Shown piece after piece: positions 56,732-64,000 of a stretch of 64,000 nucleotides of DNA (position 1 is its first letter; every line of letters begins with the position of its first letter). The translations under genes were made by a program, and so were the position numbers. A model generated the notes under the pieces. That model saw only the letters and a program-made list of their open reading frames with translations, had not been told where the DNA came from and made no database searches. The stretch is from an uncultured Microbacterium sp. (GTDB taxonomy: Bacteria; Actinomycetota; Actinomycetes; Actinomycetales; Microbacteriaceae). The stretch is taken from NCBI RefSeq assembly GCF_943912325.1, contig NZ_CALTTX010000002.1, forward strand, positions 1-64,000, written 5' to 3'.

Positions 56732-57544
56732 ATGAGTGCCGAAACGGATGCAGTGGGGATCGCCGTCGCGCAGTTCGCGCCCACGACCGACCACACCGCC
56801 AACCTCGAGCAGATCGCCGCTCTGACCGCGACCGCGGCGGGGCGCGGAGCGCGCGTCGTCGTGTTCCCCGAGTACGCGAGCTACTTCATCGATCCTTTCG
56901 ACGCATCGCTACGCGAGCACGCCGAGCCACTCGACGGGCCGTTCACGCACACCCTGACCGCCCTTGCGGCGGAGCACGGCATCACGATCGTTGCCGGACT
57001 CGTCGAGCGGGCCGACGACGGTGAGCGCGTGCGCAACGCGGCCGTCGCGGTCGAGGCATCCGGGGTCATCGCGACCTATCGTAAGGCGCACCTCTACGAC
57101 GCCTTCGGGCAGCGCGAATCTGACTGGGTCGAGCCCGGCACCCTCGACGCACCAGAAACCTTTGAGGTCGGCGGGCTGCGATTCGGTCTGCTGACCTGCT
57201 ACGACTTGCGCTTTCCCGAGTCGACGCGCGTGCTCGCCGACGCCGGCGTCGACGTCGCGCTCGTGCCCGCTGAATGGGTGCGGGGGCCGCTGAAAGAGCA
57301 CCACTGGCGCACGCTCGCGACGGCGCGCGCGATCGAGAACACGATCTACGTCGCGGGCGCCGACCACCCGCCGCCCCTCGGCGTCGGCCACAGCCTCGTG
57401 ATCGACCCGCAGGGGGTCACGATCGCGAGCGTCGGCACGACAACGGGCGTGGCGGTCGGCTTCGCCGATCGCACGGCAATCGACGCCGTGCGCCGCGTCA
57501 ACCCCGCGCTCGAGCTCCGCCGCTACCGAGTGTCGCCCCGCTGA
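56732..57544 (+). CDS. Carbon-nitrogen hydrolase (nitrilase superfamily)
   Basis: A 270-residue nitrilase-superfamily amidase. The catalytic triad is visible: Glu47 (VVFPEYAS), Lys118 (YRKAHLYD) and Cys156 (LLTCYDLRFPE). The length and motifs fit omega-amidase or Nit-type enzymes that repair or deamidate small metabolites such as deaminated glutathione or 2-oxoglutaramate. An aminotransferase gene lies convergently downstream, which would suit an omega-amidase pairing, but this is inference. Confidence 0.92.
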   Translation: MSAETDAVGIAVAQFAPTTDHTANLEQIAALTATAAGRGARVVVFPEYASYFIDPFDASLREHAEPLDGPFTHTLTALAAEHGITIVAGLVERADDGERVRNAAVAVEASGVIATYRKAHLYDAFGQRESDWVEPGTLDAPETFEVGGLRFGLLTCYDLRFPESTRVLADAGVDVALVPAEWVRGPLKEHHWRTLATARAIENTIYVAGADHPPPLGVGHSLVIDPQGVTIASVGTTTGVAVGFADRTAIDAVRRVNPALELRRYRVSPR

Positions 57545-57628
57545 CCCACAGCTCTGACGCGTGGGCGGGCGCGGGCACGGGCACGATAGAACGCCGTCCT
57601 GCGACCCCGTCGTCGCGTGCGACCGACG

Positions 57629-58894
57629 TCAGCGCGCGAGTTGCGCGAGACGAGTGGATGCCTCGGCGAGCACCTCACGCCGCTTGCACGCCGCGAACCG
57701 CAGCAGCGTCGCGTAGCGGCCACGGTGCTCGGGAGTCGTGAAAGCCGTCACGGGAATCCCGACGACCCCGGCGGCCTCGGGCAGCGACCGCGCGAACGCG
57801 TCGGCATCCGTCGCGCCGAGAGGCGAGGCATCCACCACCGTGAAATACGACCCGCGCGGCTCGGAGACTGCAAAGCCGGCGGCCCGCAGGCCTGCGCCCA
57901 ACAGATCGCGCTTCTCGCGCAACTCGGACGCGATCCCGGCGAAGTATGCGTCGGGCAGGCGCAGGCCCGCCGCGATCGCGGGTTGGAATGCGCTCGAACC
58001 CACATACGTCAGGTACTGCTTGACGGCGATGACGGCGTCGATGAGCGCCGCCTGGCCCGTCACCCACCCGACCTTCCATCCCGTCGTATTGAAGGTCTTG
58101 CCCCCCGACGAGATGCTGACGGTGCGCTCCCACGCACCCGGCAGCGTCGCGATCGGCACGTGCGGCTCATCGAACACGAGGTGCTCATAGACCTCGTCGG
58201 TAATGATCACGAGGTCGTGCTCGGCAGCGAGACGCACGATCTCGGTGCGGACCGCCGCGTCGAAGACGGCACCCGTTGGGTTGTGGGGATCGTTCACGAG
58301 AATCGCGCGCGTGCGGGGGCCGACGGCCGCTCGCAGCTCGTCGAGGTCGGGCTGAAAGTCGGGCCAGAGGAGCGGCACGGGTACGAGCCGTGCACCCGCC
58401 AATGCGATCGCCGCCGCGTAGGAGTCGTAGTACGGCTCGAAAACGATGACCTCGTCGCCGGGCGAGAGCAGCGCAACGAGGGTCGCCGTGAGGGCCTCGG
58501 TTGCTCCGACCGTGACGAGAGCCTCGCGAGCCGGGTCGATCTCGAGACCGTAGAACCGGTGCTGGTGCTCGGCGATCGCCTGTAGTAGCTCGGGAATGCC
58601 GCGCCCGGGCGGGTACTGGTTGACGCCGTCGCGGATCGCGCGCTGCGCGGCCTCGAGCACTTCGGCCGGGCCATCCTCGTCAGGGAAGCCCTGACCGAGG
58701 TTGATCGCGCCCGTGCGAGCGGCGAGCGCGCTCATTTCGGCGAAGATCGTCGTCGCGATCTGGCCGGTGGGCGACACGAGACCCGCGGCCGCAGCCACAC
58801 CGAACCACGCCCCGGGCACCCGATCGACTTCGCCGTGACGAACGGAGCTCGACGGGTCAGCACTCACAGGGAACTCCTCGGTTGTTGCGGCCAT
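57629..58894 (-). CDS. PLP-dependent aminotransferase (class I/II)
   Basis: A 421-residue fold-type I aminotransferase. GQGFPDEDGP, NQYPPGRGIPELLQAIAEH, the Asn/Tyr of NDPHNPTGAVFD and DEVYEHLVFDEPH, and the PLP lysine in SSGGKTFNTTGWKVGW are all present. It resembles kynurenine/glutamine transaminase-like (Kat/YbdL) enzymes more than AspB. A conserved nitrilase gene convergent to it supports a glutamine-transaminase/omega-amidase cycle. ATG 58894 is taken; the N-terminal 40 residues are poorly conserved. A TAGCCT box lies about 27 nt upstream (plus-strand AGGCTA near 58921). Confidence 0.9.
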   Translation of the reverse strand: MAATTEEFPVSADPSSSVRHGEVDRVPGAWFGVAAAAGLVSPTGQIATTIFAEMSALAARTGAINLGQGFPDEDGPAEVLEAAQRAIRDGVNQYPPGRGIPELLQAIAEHQHRFYGLEIDPAREALVTVGATEALTATLVALLSPGDEVIVFEPYYDSYAAAIALAGARLVPVPLLWPDFQPDLDELRAAVGPRTRAILVNDPHNPTGAVFDAAVRTEIVRLAAEHDLVIITDEVYEHLVFDEPHVPIATLPGAWERTVSISSGGKTFNTTGWKVGWVTGQAALIDAVIAVKQYLTYVGSSAFQPAIAAGLRLPDAYFAGIASELREKRDLLGAGLRAAGFAVSEPRGSYFTVVDASPLGATDADAFARSLPEAAGVVGIPVTAFTTPEHRGRYATLLRFAACKRREVLAEASTRLAQLAR

Positions 58895-59078
58895 CGCGAT
58901 CGCGCGCGATCGACGGATCCAGGCTAGGGGACGGAGCGATACTCGCTCGCATGGCATGACCTCGAACGACATGTGCGGCGACCTGCGCACCGCAGGATTG
59001 ATATGCGGCACGAAAGCCGGGCATAAAGATCCCACAGGTTCGGGTTGTTGAGTGAAGGGGCATGAGAGAAGGAGCACC

Positions 59079-60686
59079 ATGAGCGACTCGAACGAGACCA
59101 CTCCCGAGCAAGGCATCCCGGCAGAGACCACCCCGCCCCGCCCCGCGGCTTCCGCGAGCGAGGCCGCCAGCGGCGCGCCCTGGACCCCGCCGGGGTTCAC
59201 CGGGCAGGCGGCAGCTGAGCCCGCCGACGCGGCCCGTGCATCGCAGGACGACCCGTCGACACAGACCGCGAGCGCGTACACCCAGCCGACGCAGCCCCTC
59301 GCGGCCGAGCAGCCCGTCGATGCGACACACACCCAGCCCACGCAACCCCTTGCGGCCGAGCAGCCCGCGTACGCGGCCTATGCGCACCCCACGGTTCCGC
59401 TCACCGACAATGCGGCTCCTGCCGCGGCAGCGCCCGAGTACGCGTGGGCGGCACCCGTGGCTACCGATCGCGAGCCGCGACGCACGTCTGCCGTGACAAA
59501 GGTCGCGGGAGTGCTCGTCGCCGCAGCCCTCGTCGGCGGTGCTGCCGGTCTCGGCGGATCGTGGGTCGGTTCGCAGTATTGGGAGCCGACGAAGCAGGCG
59601 TCAAGCGGTGGCCAGAACGTCACGATCAACGACACCTCGAAGGTCAACCAGACCACCGCGATCGCGGCCAAGGTCACCCCCAGCGTCGTCACGATCGAGG
59701 CCCAGTCCACGAGCGCGGCCGGCACGGGATCGGGCGTCGTGCTCACGGCCGACGGCTACGTCGTGACGAACACGCACGTCGTGACGCTCGACGGTGAGGC
59801 ATCCAATGCGACGCTCCGCGTGACGACATCGGACGGCCACATCTATAACGCGAAGGTCGTCGGTCTCGACCCCGTCTACGACCTCGCCGTCATCAAGCTC
59901 GAGGATGCCTCGGGCCTGACCCCGATCGAATTCGGCGATGCCACGAAGCTCAACGTCGGCGATGCCACGGTCGCGGTCGGCGCCCCCCTCGGCCTCTCGA
60001 GCACCGTCACGACGGGTATCGTCAGCGCCCTCAACCGCAGCATCGAGGTGGCCTCATCGGCCGCGCCCGATTCGTCGAGCGACGACAGCGGCTCGGGGGA
60101 GCAGGGCAACGGCCAGAACAGCCCGTTCCAGTTCGACATCCCGGGCCAGGGCCAGTCGCAGCAGTCGTCGTCGGAGACGATCAAGCTCGCGGTCATCCAG
60201 ACCGACGCGGCGATCAACCCCGGGAACTCGGGCGGTGCGCTCGTGAACTCGCAGGGTCAACTCGTCGGCATCAACGTCGCGATCGCCTCGACCGGTTCGT
60301 CGTCGTCATCGGGTCAGTCCGGCTCGATCGGCGTCGGCTTTGCGATCCCCTCCGACATCGTCAAGCGCGTGAGCGACGAGATCATTCAGAACGGCTCGGC
60401 GACGCACGGTCTGCTCGGCGCGAGCGTCGCCTCGGCGTCGACGCAGTCGAACGCGACGATCCAGGGCGCGCTGATCGATTCGGTCGTCGCGGGCGGCGGC
60501 GCTCAGGCGGCGGGCCTGGCGAAGGGCGACGTCATCACGGCGTTCGACGGTGTTCCCGTCACCTCGTCGGTCGATCTCACGGCGCAGGTCCGCGCCCACG
60601 CGGCGGGAGCGAAAGCGACGGTCACGTACGTGCGCAACGGTCAGACGCAGACGACGGATGTGACCCTCGGGTCGCTCAAGTCCTAG
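59079..60686 (+). CDS. HtrA/DegP-type serine protease with PDZ domain
   Basis: A 535-residue membrane-anchored quality-control protease. The N-terminal 145 residues are cytoplasmic, Pro/Ala/Thr-rich, with TQPTQPLAAEQP repeated twice. One membrane helix follows (VAGVLVAAALVGGAAGLGGSW). The trypsin-like domain has the catalytic His (VVTNTHVV), Asp (YDLAVIKLED) and Ser (INPGNSGGAL). A PDZ domain ends the protein (IQGALIDSVVAGGGAQAAGLAKGDVITAFDG). The Ser/Gly-rich loop before the Ser motif is typical of actinobacterial PepD/HtrA. ATG 59079 follows AGAAGGAG. Confidence 0.93.
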   Translation: MSDSNETTPEQGIPAETTPPRPAASASEAASGAPWTPPGFTGQAAAEPADAARASQDDPSTQTASAYTQPTQPLAAEQPVDATHTQPTQPLAAEQPAYAAYAHPTVPLTDNAAPAAAAPEYAWAAPVATDREPRRTSAVTKVAGVLVAAALVGGAAGLGGSWVGSQYWEPTKQASSGGQNVTINDTSKVNQTTAIAAKVTPSVVTIEAQSTSAAGTGSGVVLTADGYVVTNTHVVTLDGEASNATLRVTTSDGHIYNAKVVGLDPVYDLAVIKLEDASGLTPIEFGDATKLNVGDATVAVGAPLGLSSTVTTGIVSALNRSIEVASSAAPDSSSDDSGSGEQGNGQNSPFQFDIPGQGQSQQSSSETIKLAVIQTDAAINPGNSGGALVNSQGQLVGINVAIASTGSSSSSGQSGSIGVGFAIPSDIVKRVSDEIIQNGSATHGLLGASVASASTQSNATIQGALIDSVVAGGGAQAAGLAKGDVITAFDGVPVTSSVDLTAQVRAHAAGAKATVTYVRNGQTQTTDVTLGSLKS

Positions 60687-60705
60687 CATCCACATTCCTT
60701 CGATT

Positions 60706-60761
60706 GACGAGCCCCGGGCTCCGCGCCCGCGAGGTGCAGGGTGCAGGGTGCGGGGCTCGTC
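60706..60761 (+). terminator. Terminator after the HtrA gene
   Basis: An 11-bp stem, GACGAGCCCCG (60706-60716) with CGGGGCTCGTC (60751-60761). The 34-nt loop carries a GGTGCA(G) triplet repeat. It lies just before the promoter of the next gene. Confidence 0.6.
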
Positions 60762-60784
60762 GGCGTCATCGGTAGGCTCGCACC

Positions 60785-62077
60785 GTGGGTTTCTCGTTCG
60801 GCTCCGGCAACGTCGCAAAGCTCGTGCGCATCCCCCTGTACGTGCTCGGCCGCCTCGCCACGCTCGTCATTCCGCGCACGCGCGACGAGTGGGTGTTCGG
60901 TTGCGCCGCGGGAGTGACCGACGGTGCTCTCGTCTTGTGGCGGCGTGCCGAGCAGGATGGGCGACGGATGCTGTGGCTCACGGCCACCCCGGCAGAGGCT
61001 GCGGCTGCCGACGCGCTCGGCATCCCGCACGTCCCAAAGCACTCGGTGCAGGGTTTCTGGCGCACCGCGCGTGCCCGTGTCATCGTCGTGACGCACGGTC
61101 AGGGTGACGCCAACCGCTACGCCGTCGGCGGCAGCTTTCTCGTTCAGCTGTGGCATGGCATTCCGCTGAAGCGTCTCGGGCTCGATTCGGCCGAGACTCT
61201 GCGCACGGGAGTGCTCCCCGACATCGCTCCGGTTCGCGCGGCGCTCCGCCTGGCGTATCGGCGGACGCAGGCGGCGATTCGGCTGCTTCCCGCTGCCTCG
61301 GCGCCGATCGCCGACCGACTGCGAACGGCGTTTGGGCTCGGACACGAGCGCGTGCGGGTGACGGGGGAGCCGCGCGTCGACGTGCTCTCGCTCGGGACGC
61401 CCGAGGAGCGTCGTCGCGACGCGCGGCGCCTCGTCGCGGAGAGGGCTCTGCCACGGGCGTCCGAGGTCGAGGTGGACGGCATCTCGCGCGCCGGGGCCGA
61501 TCTCGGTGAGGCATCCACTCGACTCGTGCTCTACGCGCCGACGTGGCGCGACGGCGACCCGGACCCGGGCGTGCCGAGCGTTGCGGAGTGGCGGTCGATC
61601 GGCGCGCTTCTCGAGCGCCACGACGCCGTGCTCGTGATCCGATCGCACCCGCTCGGTCAGGGGGACTACGCGCCGCCCGCGGAGGCGGCGCGGATTTCGA
61701 TGCTTCCCTCGTCGCGCCTCGCCGATGTGACCCCCGCCCTCCCGGCGTTCGACGCGCTCGTAACGGATTACTCCTCGCTCGGCTACGACGTCGGCCTGCT
61801 CGCGATGCCGGTGGTCTGGTTCGCCCCCGACGAAGCGGCCTACGAGGCTCGCCGCGGCTTCTACGGCGCGTACGCCGATGTCGCGCCCGCGCCCACCCGC
61901 ACGTGGGAGGAGACGCTCGCGGTGCTCGATGCCGTGCTCGGCGACGATGCAGAGCGCGCGCGGCTGAGCGAGACCTCGCGGGCTCTGTCGGAGCGCGTGC
62001 ACGCGTACCGCGACGGGCGCAATGTCGAACGCGTATACCGGCTCATCGTCGAAGGCGCGCGGCTCGATCGGCGCTGA
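60785..62077 (+). CDS. CDP-glycerol glycerophosphotransferase family protein
   Basis: A 430-residue protein of the TagB/TagF type, transferring glycerol-phosphate or ribitol-phosphate units to cell-wall teichoic-acid-like polymers. Motifs: VQLWHGIPLKRLGLD (conserved His-Gly), RVTGEPRVDVL, LYAPTWRDGDPDP, VLVIRSHPLG, VTDYSSLGYDVGLL and VVWFAPDEAAYEARRGF. An N-terminal amphipathic segment may bind the membrane. GTG 60785 follows TAGGCT (60773-60778) by 6 nt. It supports a wall polymer containing polyol-phosphate. Confidence 0.91.
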   Translation: MGFSFGSGNVAKLVRIPLYVLGRLATLVIPRTRDEWVFGCAAGVTDGALVLWRRAEQDGRRMLWLTATPAEAAAADALGIPHVPKHSVQGFWRTARARVIVVTHGQGDANRYAVGGSFLVQLWHGIPLKRLGLDSAETLRTGVLPDIAPVRAALRLAYRRTQAAIRLLPAASAPIADRLRTAFGLGHERVRVTGEPRVDVLSLGTPEERRRDARRLVAERALPRASEVEVDGISRAGADLGEASTRLVLYAPTWRDGDPDPGVPSVAEWRSIGALLERHDAVLVIRSHPLGQGDYAPPAEAARISMLPSSRLADVTPALPAFDALVTDYSSLGYDVGLLAMPVVWFAPDEAAYEARRGFYGAYADVAPAPTRTWEETLAVLDAVLGDDAERARLSETSRALSERVHAYRDGRNVERVYRLIVEGARLDRR

Positions 62078-62144
62078 GCCTCGGCGCCGAAGCGGCACGG
62101 GCGATTCCGCCCGTGAACAGCCCGCGAGCTCAGCGGCTCGTTGC

Positions 62145-63227
62145 TCAGCGGCTCGTGCGTTCGGCGACGCGCGAGGTGTCGACGGTGTTGTCGGCGCCGC
62201 GCGTCATGCCCGCGATGAAACCCGCGCCCCACGCGAGGTGCATCGTCGGCACGACGATCGCGGTCCAGAGGCGATCGCGCCACGTCGGCCCCGAGTCGCG
62301 CGCGAGCGCCAGTGCGCCGATCAGCGCGGCATATGCCGCAAGCGGCACATAGACGAGCCCGAGCACCCACGACAGGGCGCCGCTCACGATACGTGACGCC
62401 TGTAGAGCAGCGACGACGGCACCGATGCCGGCCGTGCCGACGAGGGCGGGCGGTGCGAAGAAACGCACCGAGTTGCGGCGCCCGAACCGCCGGACGAGCT
62501 CGCCCCGCCACCGCCCCGTCGCGAGGAACTGGCGTGCGAGCATGGCCCAGCTCTCGCGTGGCCAATACGTCACATCGAGGGTCGGGTCGAACCAGACGGC
62601 ATATCCCGCGCGACGGATGCGGAGATTGAGCTCCCAGTCCTCGCCCCGGCGGATCGTCTCATCGAACAGCCCGACCTCATCGAGCACGTCGCGACGCATG
62701 ACCCCGAGGTACGCCGACTCGGCGGGGCCATCCGCGGCGCCGCCGTGATACGCGCCGCCGCCGAGGCCAACGGGGGAGTTGTATGCGCGGGCGACCGCGC
62801 GCTGGAACGGAGTGCGCCCCTGCGCGCGCATGACGCCGCCGACGTTCGCCGCCTTCGTGCGTGCCAGCGTCGCAAGAGCATCGCGTGCGTAGCTCGGTTC
62901 GAGCTCGGAGTGCGCATCGACCCGCACGATCGTCGGGTATGAGCTTCGCCTGATCGCGAGGTTCAGCCCGATCGGAATGTCGGCCGCGGGGTTGTCGATC
63001 AGCACGACGCGCTCATCGGATGCGGCGAGGCGCTGGGCAAGCTCGGTCGTGCCATCGGTCGACGGCCCGAGCGCGAGGATCAGCTCCACAGGTCCGTCGA
63101 CGTCTTGAGCGAGCACCGAGGCCGCGGCGCGCTCGAGGTAGCGGGCCTCGTTGAGCACCGGCATGACGAACGAAACCCCGGCATCGGCGGCGGGCACGGT
63201 CGCGTCGCGGAACTCGGGCAGGGGCAC
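62145..63227 (-). CDS. Family 2 glycosyltransferase with C-terminal membrane helices
   Basis: A 360-residue GT2 enzyme. GT-A core: SFVMPVLNEARYLERAA, ELILALGPSTDGT, then VRVDAHSELEPSYA (the D-x-H variant of D-x-D), and the acceptor acidic pair in RRGEDWELNLR. Three hydrophobic segments follow (about 255-330). It probably adds sugars to a lipid-linked or wall polymer. It is similar to glycosyltransferases near glycopolymer genes, which agrees with the adjacent CDP-glycerol transferase gene. ATG 63227 is assumed from homology. Confidence 0.9.
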   Translation of the reverse strand: MPLPEFRDATVPAADAGVSFVMPVLNEARYLERAAASVLAQDVDGPVELILALGPSTDGTTELAQRLAASDERVVLIDNPAADIPIGLNLAIRRSSYPTIVRVDAHSELEPSYARDALATLARTKAANVGGVMRAQGRTPFQRAVARAYNSPVGLGGGAYHGGAADGPAESAYLGVMRRDVLDEVGLFDETIRRGEDWELNLRIRRAGYAVWFDPTLDVTYWPRESWAMLARQFLATGRWRGELVRRFGRRNSVRFFAPPALVGTAGIGAVVAALQASRIVSGALSWVLGLVYVPLAAYAALIGALALARDSGPTWRDRLWTAIVVPTMHLAWGAGFIAGMTRGADNTVDTSRVAERTSR

Positions 63228-63305
63228 CAGTCGATGATGCCACGAGCGGGCCCTGCGTGCCTGCAGATCCGCCGGTTCTCCCGCTCCAGCCGGGCACGTT
63301 CGACC

Positions 63306-64000
63306 TCAGGAGCGTGCGTCGCGTGCGGCGTGGCCGGAATCGAGCGCCGCGCCGTCGTTCTCGGCCGTCGCTCCCGAGTCGTGACCCGCCTCGATCGCGC
63401 GCCGGCGCGCGCCCGGGCGGGCGGAACTGACTCGCCGTGCCGCTCCACCCACCGCATCCACCGCCGCCGTTCCCGCGCGCGTCGTCAGCCGCGGAATTGC
63501 GCGTGCCGCCCGAACGATTCCGACCGCCGCCGCAGCCTCGAGAGGCCGCGCGCCCGGCCGCGGCTCGAGCTCGAGGGGGACTCGCGCGGGCGGTGCGCCG
63601 AACGCCTTGCGGGAGGCCGTCACGACGCGGCGGCCGAGCACGTGGTTGCCTGCGCCTCCGATCACCGCGCCGACTCCGAACGGAAGCGCGCGACCGACGA
63701 TCCCCGCGCCGCCCCGGGCCGCGAACTGCCGGATGAAAGCGCGCTTCAAGCGGTCGAGCAACGGGCCGAACGCGGCGCGGGGGAGCGTCTTGGTCAAGAG
63801 CTCGCCCCAGTACGCGTCTCGCGTCGCGGCGGCACCCGCGGGTGCGGCGAACTGACCGGCCAACCGACGCACGAGATCGACGCCCTCGGTGCCGAGCATG
63901 AGCGTCATGACGAGCGCGCGCGCCCGGTCGGGATTCTCGACGCGGATCCCGTGGACCTCGGTGACCGACTGCGCGAAAAGCGCCGTCGCCTCGAGGAACC
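63306..64000 (-). CDS. EcsC-family protein (5' end outside window)
   Basis: The frame continues past the window edge, so the N-terminus is missing; at least 230 residues are present. Motifs match the EcsC family: FAQSVTEVHGIRVENPDRARALVMTLML, WGELLTKTLPRAAFG, GGAGIVGRALPFGVGAVIGGAGNHVLGRRVV (in parts), and RKAFGAPP. An in-frame Met at 63908 is internal. The C-terminal 100 residues are Arg/Ala-rich. EcsC function is not clear; in Bacillus it accompanies the EcsAB transporter. No transporter gene is visible here. Confidence 0.85.
   Translation of the reverse strand, partial: FLEATALFAQSVTEVHGIRVENPDRARALVMTLMLGTEGVDLVRRLAGQFAAPAGAAATRDAYWGELLTKTLPRAAFGPLLDRLKRAFIRQFAARGGAGIVGRALPFGVGAVIGGAGNHVLGRRVVTASRKAFGAPPARVPLELEPRPGARPLEAAAAVGIVRAARAIPRLTTRAGTAAVDAVGGAARRVSSARPGARRRAIEAGHDSGATAENDGAALDSGHAARDARS

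Noticed and set aside
58897..58912. 16-bp palindrome CGATCGCGCGCGATCG upstream of the aminotransferase gene
   Set aside because: Made only of CGATCG/CGCG units that are very frequent in this genome; likely chance, although it sits just before the start codon.

Overview
The window is a 64 kb chromosomal segment from a high-GC Gram-positive bacterium, most likely Microbacteriaceae and close to Microbacterium. The evidence is the strong G/C bias at third codon positions, the conserved actinobacterial gene orders (infB-rbfA-truB-ribF; dapB, thyA, dapA, rnj, ftsK, pgsA, cinA, clgR, DUF3046), the DUF559 and DUF4395 families, and many apparently leaderless genes with a TANNNT box 6-7 nt before the start codon. 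I see no phage, transposase, integrase, plasmid or CRISPR sequence.

Layout. 1-5.7 kb: translation and tRNA-modification genes (infB 3' part, rbfA, truB), two small membrane proteins and ribF, with mutY inserted on the other strand. 5.7-19.2 kb: housekeeping and metabolic genes (deoC, a lipoprotein, an SNF2-type helicase preceded by a structured leader, pfkA, a DUF559 gene flanked by two related hairpin repeats, oligopeptidase B, a metallophosphoesterase, aspA, an FAA hydrolase, a PrsW protease). 19.4-22.4 kb: FKBP, YceI, an MFS transporter and rpsO. 22.6-35.3 kb: a more accessory stretch between rpsO and pnp, with an iron-dependent oxygenase, the EfeUOB iron-uptake operon under a probable DtxR-type box, an LLM monooxygenase/flavin reductase pair behind a perfect palindrome, a DedA protein, a glycosyltransferase-SGNH fusion, and a damaged dicarboxylate two-component/transport locus. 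35.3-64 kb: pnp with a structured leader, an aldo/keto reductase homologue that lacks its catalytic tetrad, dapB, redox genes, thyA-folA, dapA, rnj, a thiolase, ftsK, pgsA, cinA, clgR, DUF3046, an initiator tRNA, a nitrilase, an aminotransferase, an HtrA protease, and cell-envelope transferases ending in a partial EcsC-family gene.

How the genes work together. Lysine/DAP synthesis (dapB, dapA) and thymidylate/folate synthesis (thyA, folA) lie close together. RNA turnover is represented by pnp and rnj. The clgR region links Clp proteolysis control with phospholipid synthesis (pgsA) and chromosome segregation (ftsK). Envelope functions (GT4-SGNH, CDP-glycerol-type transferase, GT2) suggest glycolipid or teichoic-acid-like polymer assembly.

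Most unusual points. (1) A head-to-head junction near 34,075 joins a 5'-truncated histidine kinase to a 5'-truncated dctA. (2) A 117-nt candidate structured RNA lies at 7377-7493 with more hairpins before the helicase. (3) Paired 25-bp-arm hairpins flank the DUF559 gene. (4) An AKR homologue has all four catalytic positions replaced. (5) About 18 genes show the leaderless pattern, including one divergent pair only 41 bp apart.
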